From: Hippopus hippopus
Taxonomy: Eukaryota; Mollusca; Bivalvia; Cardiida; Cardiidae
Reading direction: 5' to 3'
NCBI GenBank assembly: GCA_946811185.2
Contig: OX328097.1
Coordinates: 31,581,627-31,645,626 of the forward strand
Length of the DNA stretch: 64,000 bases
Within the stretch, counting starts at the first letter, position 1. The number at the start of each line of letters is the position of its first letter. This document shows positions 52,434 through 61,274 of the stretch, piece after piece. Position numbers and translations under genes: made by a program. The notes beneath the pieces are model-generated. The model was given only the letters and a program-made list of their open reading frames with translations. It did not search any database and had not been told where the DNA came from.

Positions 52434-52580
52434 TTAACCCTTTACCAAACAGTTCGACTCTTTAGCCTCACTGAGAGAGAAGGATTCTGAAAACAGTGTT
52501 GGAGAAGGATGAAAAGCTGGTTAACCAGCATTTCAAGTGCTTCCTGGGACATTTGGACAGGATAATAGGGTAAAGGAGTA
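52434..52580 (+). mobile_element. Family A, short, degenerate right half
   Basis: TTAACCCTTTACCAAACAGT; core GAAAAGCTGGTTAACC; ends GGGTAAAGGAGTA. Confidence 0.65.
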
Positions 52581-53075
52581 CAACTAAGTGTATTATTGCT
52601 AGACACTTCTTGCAAGTTGACTAATCAAATGTGTTAAAATACGAGAATTTACTTCAAAACAAGATTTAAGGATGTTACATAGAAATCACAAACCTTCATA
52701 AATTCAACCTCAAAATTAACATGAACAAAATACCAAGATACATTTTAGAAAACAGAGTAAATTAAATGAATAGAAATAGATAAATGCACTGTTTTAAGGA
52801 TACATGTATATGATAAAATATTCAACCAAGTAAAACAAACAATTACTCCTCCCTTACAAATGAAATAAACATCTTTGGTCAGATAAAAAGAACGGATGCC
52901 TGAGAATGATATGGATGCAAGTGTTTTCTACAACCTCACAATTATGACAATGTTTGTCTGGTGTTTTCAACATTATTTCAATTTTGATACTGTAGCAAGT
53001 GTACACCTGTCCATGCTTTCCTGGAGTTTCTGTGATCAATACTTGTACAATGTTCTTCCCAAGCTATTGGCTGCT
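52581..53075. other. Intron stretch after the SH3-start exon
   Basis: AT-rich, nothing recognised; no SH3 continuation. Confidence 0.5.
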
Positions 53076-53190
53076 TTACCACATAACTAGCATTTTCTCT
53101 TTTTTTCCCCCGCAATATTTTTTACTCTTTAACTTTTAAACACAACTTTTATCCTTTGAGTCAAATTTAGTTCATCATTTAATAAAAAAT
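53076..53190 (+). mobile_element. Family A, long arm only
   Basis: ACTAGCATTTTCTCTTTTTT then CTTTGAGTCAAATTTAG. Confidence 0.6.
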
Positions 53191-53230
53191 AATGTTGAAA
53201 ATGGCATTAAACACCACACAAACAAATAAA
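53191..53230 (+). mobile_element. SINE tail fragment
   Basis: AATGTTGAAAATGGCATTAA then ACACCACACAAACAAA matches the 3' end of the SINEs; 5' truncated against a partial family A copy. Confidence 0.6.
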
Positions 53231-53324
53231 GCCCTTTTGGTTATGTACTTAGGTCTTTTTCAATAACTGTGGCAGTAGCATGTATCGATGTATTAAACCA
53301 TAACTCATGTCATCATGCCCACAT

Positions 53325-53780
53325 TTAACCCTTTAGCACACAATCCCAAATTTTCACGACCCTGACAGATAACGCTTTTACAATCAATACTGGAAAAGGA
53401 GAAAGTGCTGGTAAGCAGCATTTTCTTCTCTTCCATCAATGTTTTCTAACCTGTGACCAACAAGTCTAATAATTCTATCCACATATGGTTTGCTGTCTGC
53501 AAATACTTTCAATACAGACAATGTTAAGTCTTGACCCTTTACCACACAATCCCAAGTTTTAACAACGCTGAGAAGTAGGCCTTTTGAAAACACTGAGGGA
53601 AAAGGAGAAAATGCTGGGAACCAGCATTTTCTCATTTTCTCACAATGTTTTCTAGACTATCTGATACAAGGTCATTTGTACCTTATAAATTTTGTCGTCT
53701 GCAAATGCTTTCAAATTGGAACCGTCTAAAATATTGTTGTTTGGTAATAAGTTAAACTTCTTTGTCTGGTAAAGGCGTAA
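53325..53780 (+). mobile_element. Family A MITE, host of a nested copy
   Basis: Left TTAA, CCCTTTAGCACACAATCCC; core GGAGAAAGTGCTGGTAAGC; interrupted at 53531, resumes CTTTGTCTGGTAAAGGCGTAA. Confidence 0.8.
53531..53755 (+). mobile_element. Family A MITE nested, in the GPCR 3' flank
   Basis: TTGA/TTAA flanks; core GGAGAAAATGCTGGGAACC. Ends 55 bp from the GPCR stop codon, so it probably lies in the 3'UTR. Confidence 0.83.
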
Positions 53781-53810
53781 ATGGATGCTTTGAGGTATAT
53801 TTTGTTTTAT

Positions 53811-55355
53811 CTAGTCATTTTCTTCCTGACGTTGTCTGTCAGTGTCTTTACATGTCACAGTAATTAGTTTTCCACCTGTACTTTCTGACTCATTCTTGCT
53901 TTGTTTTTTACTTAAACAGTCTGGTGTGACTGAAGTATTTTTACACTGTTTTGTTTCTTTTTTGAGATCGTCCTTAAGAACTTTGTTTGATTTTGTAGAT
54001 TTATCAATGCATTCTTTGATTTTCATGTTCATAGAATCTTTTTCCATTTTCTTGACTAAAGACTTTTCATCACTGTTCTCATCTGGAATGTCACTGTGTT
54101 TGACTTTATGAGTATGGCCATTTTGAAGTATATCAGATGCCTGCTCAAGCACATCCCTGGCAGTTTCGTGATAATTTTGTTTCTCACTTATATTTAACAC
54201 TTCAGATTTAGTCATGGGATCCTTGTTTATGTTTTCATTTTGTTCAAAAGTGCTGCTGTCATTGTGATTTGCTCCTACAGTGTGCTCTTTATCAAGGGTG
54301 TCTTTGAGGTTTGTTTGACTTGCTAGAGAATCTTTTCCTTCCTTTGAGTTTAAGTTTGACATTGGTTTGACAACAGTTGAAATATGAGGACTACACAGTG
54401 CACTTGTTGTTTTTTGGCCTAGAAATATGATCTTTAGCAATTGAAGATAGGCTTTCTGGAAATCTTTCCTGAATATACCATAGATGAGTGGATTGATGGC
54501 TGATGCTAAATATCCAAGCAGAGCAGCAGAGAGGTTTATTGGTCCTGGTATCACTGATGTATCACTCGCAGAAACCTTGATCAGCTTTGTCAGGCTGAAA
54601 GGAGTTGTGCAAGTAAAATATGCAAAAACTACCACTAAAAGACTCCAAATGATTCTTGATTTTTCAGAAATTTTTGATTCCGGTTTGGTCATCCCCACGG
54701 GGATCTGGTCCTTCTGTTTTTGTACCTCTTTGATGATTTTAACATAACAGTAGCAAAGTATCAGACCTGGTCCAAGAAAGCAGAGAGCAAATGCTGCAAT
54801 AACATAGATAACAGTACTAGGACGATAGAGATGCCACTGGATTGCACAGATAGCCTCCCAGTAGTCATAGTCCACCCATCCAAGTACAGAAGGTACCAAA
54901 GCAAAGATAGCTCCCTGAGTCCATGTATAACATATAGCCAAAAATAATGTTCTTTGTTTGACACGAGACTGATATGACAATGCATGAACCACAGCCTGAT
55001 ATCTCTCAATACTGATACAGCAGAGAGTCAACATGGAAACAATAATTAAACAGTAGTTCACAGCACAGATGAAGTCACACCAAAATTTACCCAAAATCCA
55101 ATCATCCGCTATCAAACATATCAAAGCACTTAACATCACTAGGCAAGTGTTGGCCAGATCTGTTATACTTAAGTTGATAAGTAGCATGTTGGCAATATCT
55201 CTCCTCATCTTTCTGTATAGGGTGATGACAAGAATTACTCCAATATTGCCTACAAGGGCAATAACTATAATAATGCCTAGAAATACACATGCTGTCACTG
55301 TCTGCCCAGTTTCACGCATACCTTTGGCAACCTCATTCTCTGTATTATTAAGCAT
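53811..55355 (-). CDS. Class A (rhodopsin-like) orphan G-protein-coupled receptor, single coding exon
   Basis: 514 codons. N-terminus with one N-glycosylation sequon (NNT, residues 3-5) and no signal peptide. Seven segments at about 21-46, 56-81, 92-116, 136-158, 181-206, 236-258 and 273-294. Landmarks: N37 (1.50), D66 (2.50), C93-C170 probable disulfide, E117-R118-Y119 (ERY for DRY), W145 (4.50), P252 in TM6 within TCTTP instead of CWxP, and N288-P-L-I-Y292. Position 3.32 is Asn, so it is not a classical amine receptor. The C-tail (about 310-514) is long, Lys/Ser/Glu-rich and low in structure. The WxC...W spacing in loop 2 reminds me of GPR161-type receptors, weakly. It lies antisense downstream of the SH3-start exon and is probably intron-nested. 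Start chosen at 55355: A at -3, near-full N-terminus, and a likely 3' splice site 16 bases upstream. Confidence 0.93.
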   Translation of the reverse strand: MLNNTENEVAKGMRETGQTVTACVFLGIIIVIALVGNIGVILVITLYRKMRRDIANMLLINLSITDLANTCLVMLSALICLIADDWILGKFWCDFICAVNYCLIIVSMLTLCCISIERYQAVVHALSYQSRVKQRTLFLAICYTWTQGAIFALVPSVLGWVDYDYWEAICAIQWHLYRPSTVIYVIAAFALCFLGPGLILCYCYVKIIKEVQKQKDQIPVGMTKPESKISEKSRIIWSLLVVVFAYFTCTTPFSLTKLIKVSASDTSVIPGPINLSAALLGYLASAINPLIYGIFRKDFQKAYLQLLKIIFLGQKTTSALCSPHISTVVKPMSNLNSKEGKDSLASQTNLKDTLDKEHTVGANHNDSSTFEQNENINKDPMTKSEVLNISEKQNYHETARDVLEQASDILQNGHTHKVKHSDIPDENSDEKSLVKKMEKDSMNMKIKECIDKSTKSNKVLKDDLKKETKQCKNTSVTPDCLSKKQSKNESESTGGKLITVTCKDTDRQRQEEND

Positions 55356-55372
55356 GGTTGATCATCATTTCT
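55348..55372 (-). promoter_or_regulatory. Probable 5'UTR splice acceptor and overlapping short upstream ORF of the GPCR
   Basis: Reading on the minus strand, CTATTTTCAG (55380-55371) is a good 3' splice site directly before AAATGATGATC. Two upstream ATGs (55368 and 55365) open a six-codon frame, +1 to the receptor, that stops at 55348 and overlaps the receptor ATG at 55355. If the mRNA starts or is spliced here, leaky scanning or reinitiation would be needed. Function is inferred. Confidence 0.4.
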
Positions 55373-55405
55373 GAAAATAGAATTGTTTAGATGTACATAT
55401 TACAA

Positions 55406-55644
55406 ATGAGCAATGCTCTGGCAAAAGGGGGCATAATGCATCTCCTTGATGCATTGTACCAAGCAAGTCATTAATACAGGGATCCGTAAAATCCATTTAG
55501 TCAAAGGATTGAATGAATCTGAAGGAAGAGTGATCCTTTGACATGCTGAAAATTGACCAATAACAAAAAGTTTCAACATGCATGACATGGATTGATACTT
55601 TTCCCAGATGCATTAAGCTCCCATTTCATACGGCATTGCTCAAA
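55406..55644. mobile_element. Family C MITE, complete
   Basis: GCAATGCTCTGGCAAAAGGG to GCATTAAGCTCCCATTTCAT; lies 26 bp upstream of the GPCR exon on its strand, so it may sit in the GPCR promoter or 5' intron. Confidence 0.8.
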
Positions 55645-55856
55645 TAATCTTGGGAGAAGTACATATCAGTCTTAAAAGTATGCAGCATGATTTAAGATGC
55701 CACTTCTGGATCCAAGTACTGTCATGAAATTGAGATACTAGAATCGTATGATATTGGGTAACACTTACCATTTCATAATTATTATGGTTTTATAGTTATC
55801 AGGTGAAATTAAAAAGGAAAAAAAAGAAAAACATTAGAAGATACGAAACAATGATT

Positions 55857-56040
55857 CACTATTTACCACACAATCTTGCATCGTTGAGTTTTTATTATCC
55901 TGAGGTAAAAGGCATTTGACAATATATTTTCTACCCTCTCTCTGATACAAATTGCATCATTTGAGTACCATTTTATTTGTCATCTGCAAATGCTTTGAAT
56001 TTGGGCAAGTCTAAAGTTTTGCCATTGGGTAAAATCTTAA
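55857..56040 (+). mobile_element. Family A MITE without palindrome
   Basis: ACCACACAATCTTGC, then straight to ATTTTCTACCCTCTCTCTGA. Confidence 0.7.
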
Positions 56041-56085
56041 ACAGTAGTTTACAAAGTTACACCAAAATTTACCCAAAATCTAATC

Positions 56086-56214
56086 ATGGAATGGAAGGAA
56101 ACATTTTGGGTCAAGGAGAAAATGCTGGTTTCCAGCATTTTCTACTTTTCCCAAAAAGTTTTCAAAAGCCTTTTTCTCAGGGTTAAGATATGGGATTGTT
56201 TTGAAAAGGATTAA
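56086..56214 (-). mobile_element. Family A, long arm missing, mirrored stem change
   Basis: TTTTGGG faces CCCAAAA; core GGAGAAAATGCTGGTTTCC; right TTAA. Confidence 0.75.
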
Positions 56215-56416
56215 GCCTTTGCCACACAATCCCGAGTTTTTACGACCATGAGCAAGAAGCCTTTTGAAAACATTGTGGGAAAAGGAGAAAATGCTGGTAA
56301 CCAGCATTTTCTCCTTTTCCAGCAAATGTTTTCTTCTCTATCAATGATGAATTCCATCATCTGCAAATGCTTTCAATATGGACATGTCTACAGTTTTGTT
56401 GTGTGATAAAGAGTTA
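56211..56416 (+). mobile_element. Family A MITE
   Basis: TTAA shared with the previous copy; CACACAATCCCGAGTTTTTA; core perfect; right TTAA. Confidence 0.87.
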
Positions 56417-56689
56417 AACACATAGCAAACAAAAAAAAGGAACAATGAGGCATATCCGATACAGCATGGACAAATAACAATACACAATGATGATTATTAT
56501 GTCCTGTTTTCACATGGTCTGTACCAAGCAAAGTTATTAAATTCAGAACAATATGATACATAATATGTGAATGTAGCAGAAATGATCAAACTTGTCAGTC
56601 CAATTTTCACTTTAGATGAGGGTGTTTTCACCAATTAGCAACTATGATCAGTCTAACAGATGTTGGAGAATGGAACTGACACTAATATT

Positions 56690-56863
56690 TATCCTTTAAC
56701 ATACAATCCAGAGTTTCAGCAACCCTGAAGAAGTAGGCTTTTTAAAACATTGTGAGACAATTCCTGTTGACTGAGCTACATGTAATTTGTCTTCATTAAA
56801 TATTTTTCAAAAGCCTTCTTTCTCAGAGTTGTTAAAAGTTTGGATTGGTTTGTAAAGGGTTAA
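56690..56863. mobile_element. Family A derivative, two short arms, core lost
   Basis: AGCAACCCTGAAGAAGTAGG left; CCTTCTTTCTCAGAGTTGTT right; GTAAAGGGTTAA end. Confidence 0.7.
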
Positions 56864-57253
56864 AGCATGCAAATTTCTTGAAGCTGGTAGTTTGATATAA
56901 AGTTTGAAAGTGGGGAAAAAAACAACAACAGCAACTAGAACTTTTTTTCTCCATACATCATCTAGGTAGATCTACTTAGATTATGTTTAATGTTACAATT
57001 TCAAATAACTCCTGATAATAAAATAAAAATTAATCATCACTGCCATTAGCTAGCATTTCATTTTAATGGAACAATGGAACAAGATGTCTTTAATGCATTA
57101 TCGTTATATTGAAACGTTTAGTCTGTAGAAGTGCAAAATGTATGACTTCAAAATTATCTTGATTATAAATTCAGTTTGGTTTGACCAGAATACCTTGCAA
57201 ACTGTCACAAAAGGATTCACAAAATATTCAAGTTTAACAGTTCAGACCCAAGA
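56864..57253. other. Unannotated stretch
   Basis: Nothing recognised. Confidence 0.5.
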
Positions 57254-57704
57254 TTGGTTTTGACCAGAGAGCAAAATTTTGAATTCATCCATACTGCAAG
57301 CATTGGTAGGCAAAAAATCAAATGTGGCTGAAATAATGATAATTATGTCTTTCGTCGGGTAGGAAAATTTGGGAAAAGGAGAAAAGGCTAGTTACCAGCA
57401 TTTTCTCCTTTTCCCAAAATGTTTTTGAAAGCCATCTCACTCAGTTCGCTTAACCCATTACCACACAATCCCTACTTTTGACAACCCTGAGAAAGAAGCC
57501 TTTAGAAAACTGTGGGAAAAGGAGAAAATGCTGGTAACCAGCATTTTCTCCTTTTTCCCACAATGTTTTCTAACCTTTCAAAAACGAATTTCAGTTTTTG
57601 AGTAACATTTATTTTGTCGTCTGTAAATGCTTTTAATTTGGACATGTCTAAAATTTTGCCGTGTGGTAAAGAGTTAAACACAGGATTGTGTGATAAAGGG
57701 TTAA
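57254..57704 (-). mobile_element. Family A MITE, host of a nested copy
   Basis: Long arm and core (GAAAAGGCTAGTTACCAGC) to 57453; last ACACAGGATTGTGTGATAAA resumes at 57678; right TTAA. Confidence 0.85.
57450..57677 (+). mobile_element. Family A MITE nested in another A copy
   Basis: 220 bp between TTAA 57450 and 57674; inserted exactly at the native TTAA of the host short arm; core GGAGAAAATGCTGGTAACC. Confidence 0.93.
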
Positions 57705-57926
57705 ACCGTTACCACACAATCCAGAGAATTAAGCACCTTGAGGAGGAAGCCTTTTGAAAATATTATGGGAAAAGAAGAAAATGCTGGTAACCAGCATTTT
57801 CTCTTTTTTCCACAATTTTCTACTGTATCAAAGGGAAATATTGTCATTTGAGCCAAATTGACTTTGTCATCTGCAAATGCTTCCAATTTGGATGAGCATT
57901 AATTTTCCTTGTGTGGTAAAGAGTTA
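57701..57926 (+). mobile_element. Family A MITE, adjacent to a Harbinger MITE
   Basis: TTAA shared with the host copy; core AGAAAATGCTGGTAACC; its last TTA is the Harbinger target duplication. Confidence 0.88.
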
Positions 57927-58467
57927 AGGCTTGGTCAGACCGGCTAACGGATATGGAACGGAAGGAAAATGGACAAAAACATGCAGAATTTGGTTATCCG
58001 GTGACAAAATCCATCTCCTCTGCCGCTCGAGGCTCACGCGATCGGTGTGTGGAGCGAAGAAGCCACACCATGACCACACGAGTACTGCACATGCAACGGA
58101 AAAAACGTACATTTACCGGATATGTTCTGGATAATAAACGGTTTATTAACGGATATCACCCTACGAGTAACGGACTTGTACTGGATAAAACTGAAATGCA
58201 ACGCATGAGAACCGTTCTTCCAACGTACGATGATCGGAAATGTAACGACACTTGACATGCAGAGGGTATAAATAGTCAGATGCATCCAAAGTCTGTCATT
58301 TGCATGTCTCTGTCCGTTTTGTCCGTTGGAAATTTTTGAACATGCTCAAAACTTCCCACGGGACGAAACGGGATAAAAAACAGACATAAAACGGATACCA
58401 ACGGACATGAACTGATAAAATGATTTTCTATCCGTTACTCGTCCGTTAGCTCAGTGTGACCAGACCT
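57927..58467. mobile_element. PIF/Harbinger-like MITE (541 bp)
   Basis: Inverted termini AGGCTTGGTCAGAC-CGGCTAACGGA (left) and, on the complement of the right end, AGGTCTGGTCACACTGAGCTAACGGA; TTA flanks both ends (57924-57926, 58468-58470). The first bases AGGTCTG match the 752-bp Harbinger element. The interior is rich in CGGATA/ACGGA words in both orientations and has no recognisable gene. It sits in the terminal TTAA of a family A copy. Confidence 0.75.
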
Positions 58468-58686
58468 TTAAGTTATTGCATTATGCAAGAAAATAAAAAC
58501 GAGAAATTACTTATTACAAGAGCTCTTTCTCCTTTTTCATAAATACTGCAATTTGATAAAAGGTCCCCTGCTGGTGGTAATTTTCAATCTTTAATAAGTT
58601 AAAAGTAAAATTGATGAATTATGAGGCAAACTCTTAATTCCTTCTTTATACAGCTAATGAGACGGTTGTGCAACATTACAGATTGT

Positions 58687-58815
58687 TTAACCCTTTACCA
58701 TACAACAAAATTTTGGATTAGTCAGAATTTAAAGCATTTGCAGACTACAATTTAAAAGTGGCAGAAATAGTGGAATTTGTATTTGATGGAGTAGAAAACC
58801 TCGTGTTTACTTTTG
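58687..58815 (-). mobile_element. Family A, long arm only
   Basis: TTAACCCTTTACCATACAAC to GTAGAAAACCTCGTG. Confidence 0.7.
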
Positions 58816-59129
58816 CCAAAAAATCATAAAAATCTGTAGTTACTTACCTTGAAGTTGTTTAAATACATGTTAATTAAAAATACGTAGTATGTTTATTGCA
58901 GTGACATCATCAAGTTCACATTTTACCAAGGTTTCAGTGACGTCAGTTTTTAGCTCACCTGAGCACAAAGTGCTTTTTAGACAAGAGCAACCTTGAAAAT
59001 GGAATTATTTGGGTCTGACTTCTAGACTGAAATTATCTTTTTGGTTTATTTGGTGCTCTATGGGTTAATATACATGTACTATGCATCTTATTACAATTGA
59101 ATTGTTATCATATTTTAATATTCTTTAAG

Positions 59130-59275
59130 GGTTAAACCCAGTGCCTTACAAATACTACTTTTGATGCCCCTGCTGTTGATTACTTTTTGCAAAAAATATA
59201 GGGAAAAGGAGAAATTGTTTGTAATAAGCAGTTGCTTTTTTTTCTAACAATATTTTCCAAATCATTCAAAGAACT
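59130..59275. mobile_element. Family A, degenerate
   Basis: GGGAAAAGGAGAAATTGTTT / AAGCAGTTGCTTTTTTTT. Confidence 0.4.
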
Positions 59276-59345
59276 ATAGATGTCTATATAGATGTCTCTT
59301 CTTTTCTAAGTTTCTTCTTTTACATGTCACAGTATTTTGACATTT

Positions 59346-59578
59346 AGGGGTCCTATGTGGCTCAGTGGAAAGTGTGGAACTCGTAACCTGGAGGCTCCAG
59401 GTTTGAACCACCCCAGATCTACTGGGCATTCCGTAGGACAGGCCTTGGGCAAGACACTTCAGAGACTTAGCCTAGTACTGGTAAAACCCAGGAAATACAT
59501 GAATATGTGAGCTGTCGCCGTTATGTGACTGGAATAATGTTGAAAGCTGTGTAAAACACCATTCAATCAATCAATCAA
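59346..59578 (+). mobile_element. tRNA-derived SINE, best-preserved second-type copy
   Basis: Head TGTGGCTCAGTGGAAAGTGT, B-box GGTTTGAACCACC, tail ending in (AATC)n. Perfect 11-bp duplication TTTTGACATTT at 59335-59345 and 59579-59589, so it is probably young. Confidence 0.88.
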
Positions 59579-59589
59579 TTTTGACATTT

Positions 59590-60084
59590 CTAGAATCAAT
59601 ATGCCCAGTGACAATTAAGAATCTTTTGGGAGAAATGGAAAAAATATATATAATTATTCAAGAACTTTATTTTGTTTATCAATCTATTAAATCTATTACA
59701 CTGGAAAAAAAGCTCATGTTTTAATGAAAATTATTAGATTAAATGATACAACAATATTATATCTTTTGAAGTTTTAAAAATTGATTTAGAAAAAAAAAAA
59801 AGAATCTAGGAAAAAAAAGCTTTGAAGGATTTAACATAAGTGACATTTTGTAAATATATTACAGCATGCACACCTCAGAGACTATAAAGAAAATATCATA
59901 GATACCATGAGATTATGACTACATCCCTCCAATTTAATGCGAGTGTCATCATTGGTTTTTTGCTAGCTGGAATTACAACTGATCCTATCTGCAGATCAGT
60001 GTGCTGTTTATTACCCTTAGATGGTGCTTGTTCATCTGTTTTACCTGGATATCCAATCTGATTTATTTACCAATATCTGTGGTC
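59590..60084. other. Unannotated stretch
   Basis: AT-rich with poly-A runs; nothing recognised. Confidence 0.5.
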
Positions 60085-60290
60085 TTAACTCTTTACCAGA
60101 TGACAAAATTTAACCCTTTCTCAACAGCAAATTTTAGACCTTTACAAATTGAGAGCATCTGTAGGAGATACATCTCAATGTGTTACAAATGCACTGAAGT
60201 TCTTTGACAGGGTAGAAAACATAGTGGGAAAAGGAGAACTGCATTTTCTCCTTTTCTCACCATGTTTTCAAAAGGCCTCATCTCTGTCAT
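60085..60290 (-). mobile_element. Family A MITE, second head at 60110
   Basis: A 22-bp head (TTAACTCTTTACCAGATGAC) is followed by a complete restart TTAACCCTTTCTCAACAGC; core GGAGAACTGCATTTTCTCC. Confidence 0.72.
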
Positions 60291-60734
60291 TACTGATACT
60301 TACTTCAAACTTCGACTAGTTGGTCAGTATCAAAAGGGGAACCCATACAAGGGCAGGTAACCACCAGAGTATTTTTAATACAGTTATGTGCCTTTTTGGA
60401 CTTAGAATTTTCACTGAAAATCAAACAACTGCAGCCAAGGTTTGGCAACCACATGCGGTGCTCTTCTTTATTCACTGATACTTCTCACAACCTCCTCCCA
60501 TAACCTCTGACAACTTTCCCACTTAGACATCACTGAAACAGTGATCAGTGGTGAGAAAGGAATAAATCCTAAAGCAATTATTTATCATCAGTCCTTTGTG
60601 AAAATAATTAGGCCAAGTAGAGACCTCTGGGTCTCAAGCCCTGAATGCTACTGACAGAGCTACCTTGCTTAGCATTTTGGCTAAGTACTGCAGTGCTACT
60701 CTACCAGCATGTCTTCAAAATAGGGCATTGTTTA
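60291..60734. other. Unannotated stretch
   Basis: Nothing recognised. Confidence 0.5.
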
Positions 60735-61125
60735 TGAGCCATGGTCTGGCAGAATGGGGTTTAACTCTTTACCAAACGACAAAATTTTAGACTAGTCCAA
60801 ATTGAAAGCACTTGCAGACGACAAAATAAACGTTACTCAAAAATTGAAATTTGTTTCCTGTAGGGTAGAAAACATTGTGGGAAAAGGAGAAAATGCTGGT
60901 TACCAGCATTTTCTCCTTTTCCTACAATGTTTTCAAAAGGCTTTTATCTCAGGGTCGTAAAAACCAGGGATTGTTTGGTAAAGAGTTAAGGCAACAGTGA
61001 TGCATTATACCAATAACCAATGGCATTATTATAGATCAATAAAATTCATTTTGTCTAAGAATTGACTGAATCTGGAGGTTGAATGGTCCTTTACCATACA
61101 GAAAAGTTACAAATAGCAAACAGTT
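60735..61125. mobile_element. Family C MITE interrupted at its terminal TTAA by a family A copy
   Basis: GAGCCATGGTCTGGCAGAAT then A insert, then CAGTGATGCATTATACCAAT (from 60990). Right end eroded. Confidence 0.75.
60761..60989 (-). mobile_element. Family A MITE, young subfamily, inserted in family C
   Basis: 221 bp between TTAAs; GACTAGTCCAAATTGAAAGC arm; perfect core GGAGAAAATGCTGGTTACC. Confidence 0.94.
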
Positions 61126-61274
61126 ATGCATGTAGAGCATGATTCACATCAAATATGAGACGATGTTTTCTGTACAGTGACGTTATGCTAGGTATCATTG
61201 TTCCAAATTTTGCTACTTAAATTTTGTCAAACAGACTATTGTCAACTGCAAGTTTAGTTAAACTCTAAAGGGAC

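Noticed and set aside
53842..55374. Plus-strand frames of 75-101 codons opposite the GPCR
   Set aside because: Shadows of the receptor frame; no motifs on this strand.
57953..58255. 100-codon frame within the Harbinger-like MITE
   Set aside because: Spans subterminal repeats of a non-autonomous element; no transposase or DNA-binding motif.
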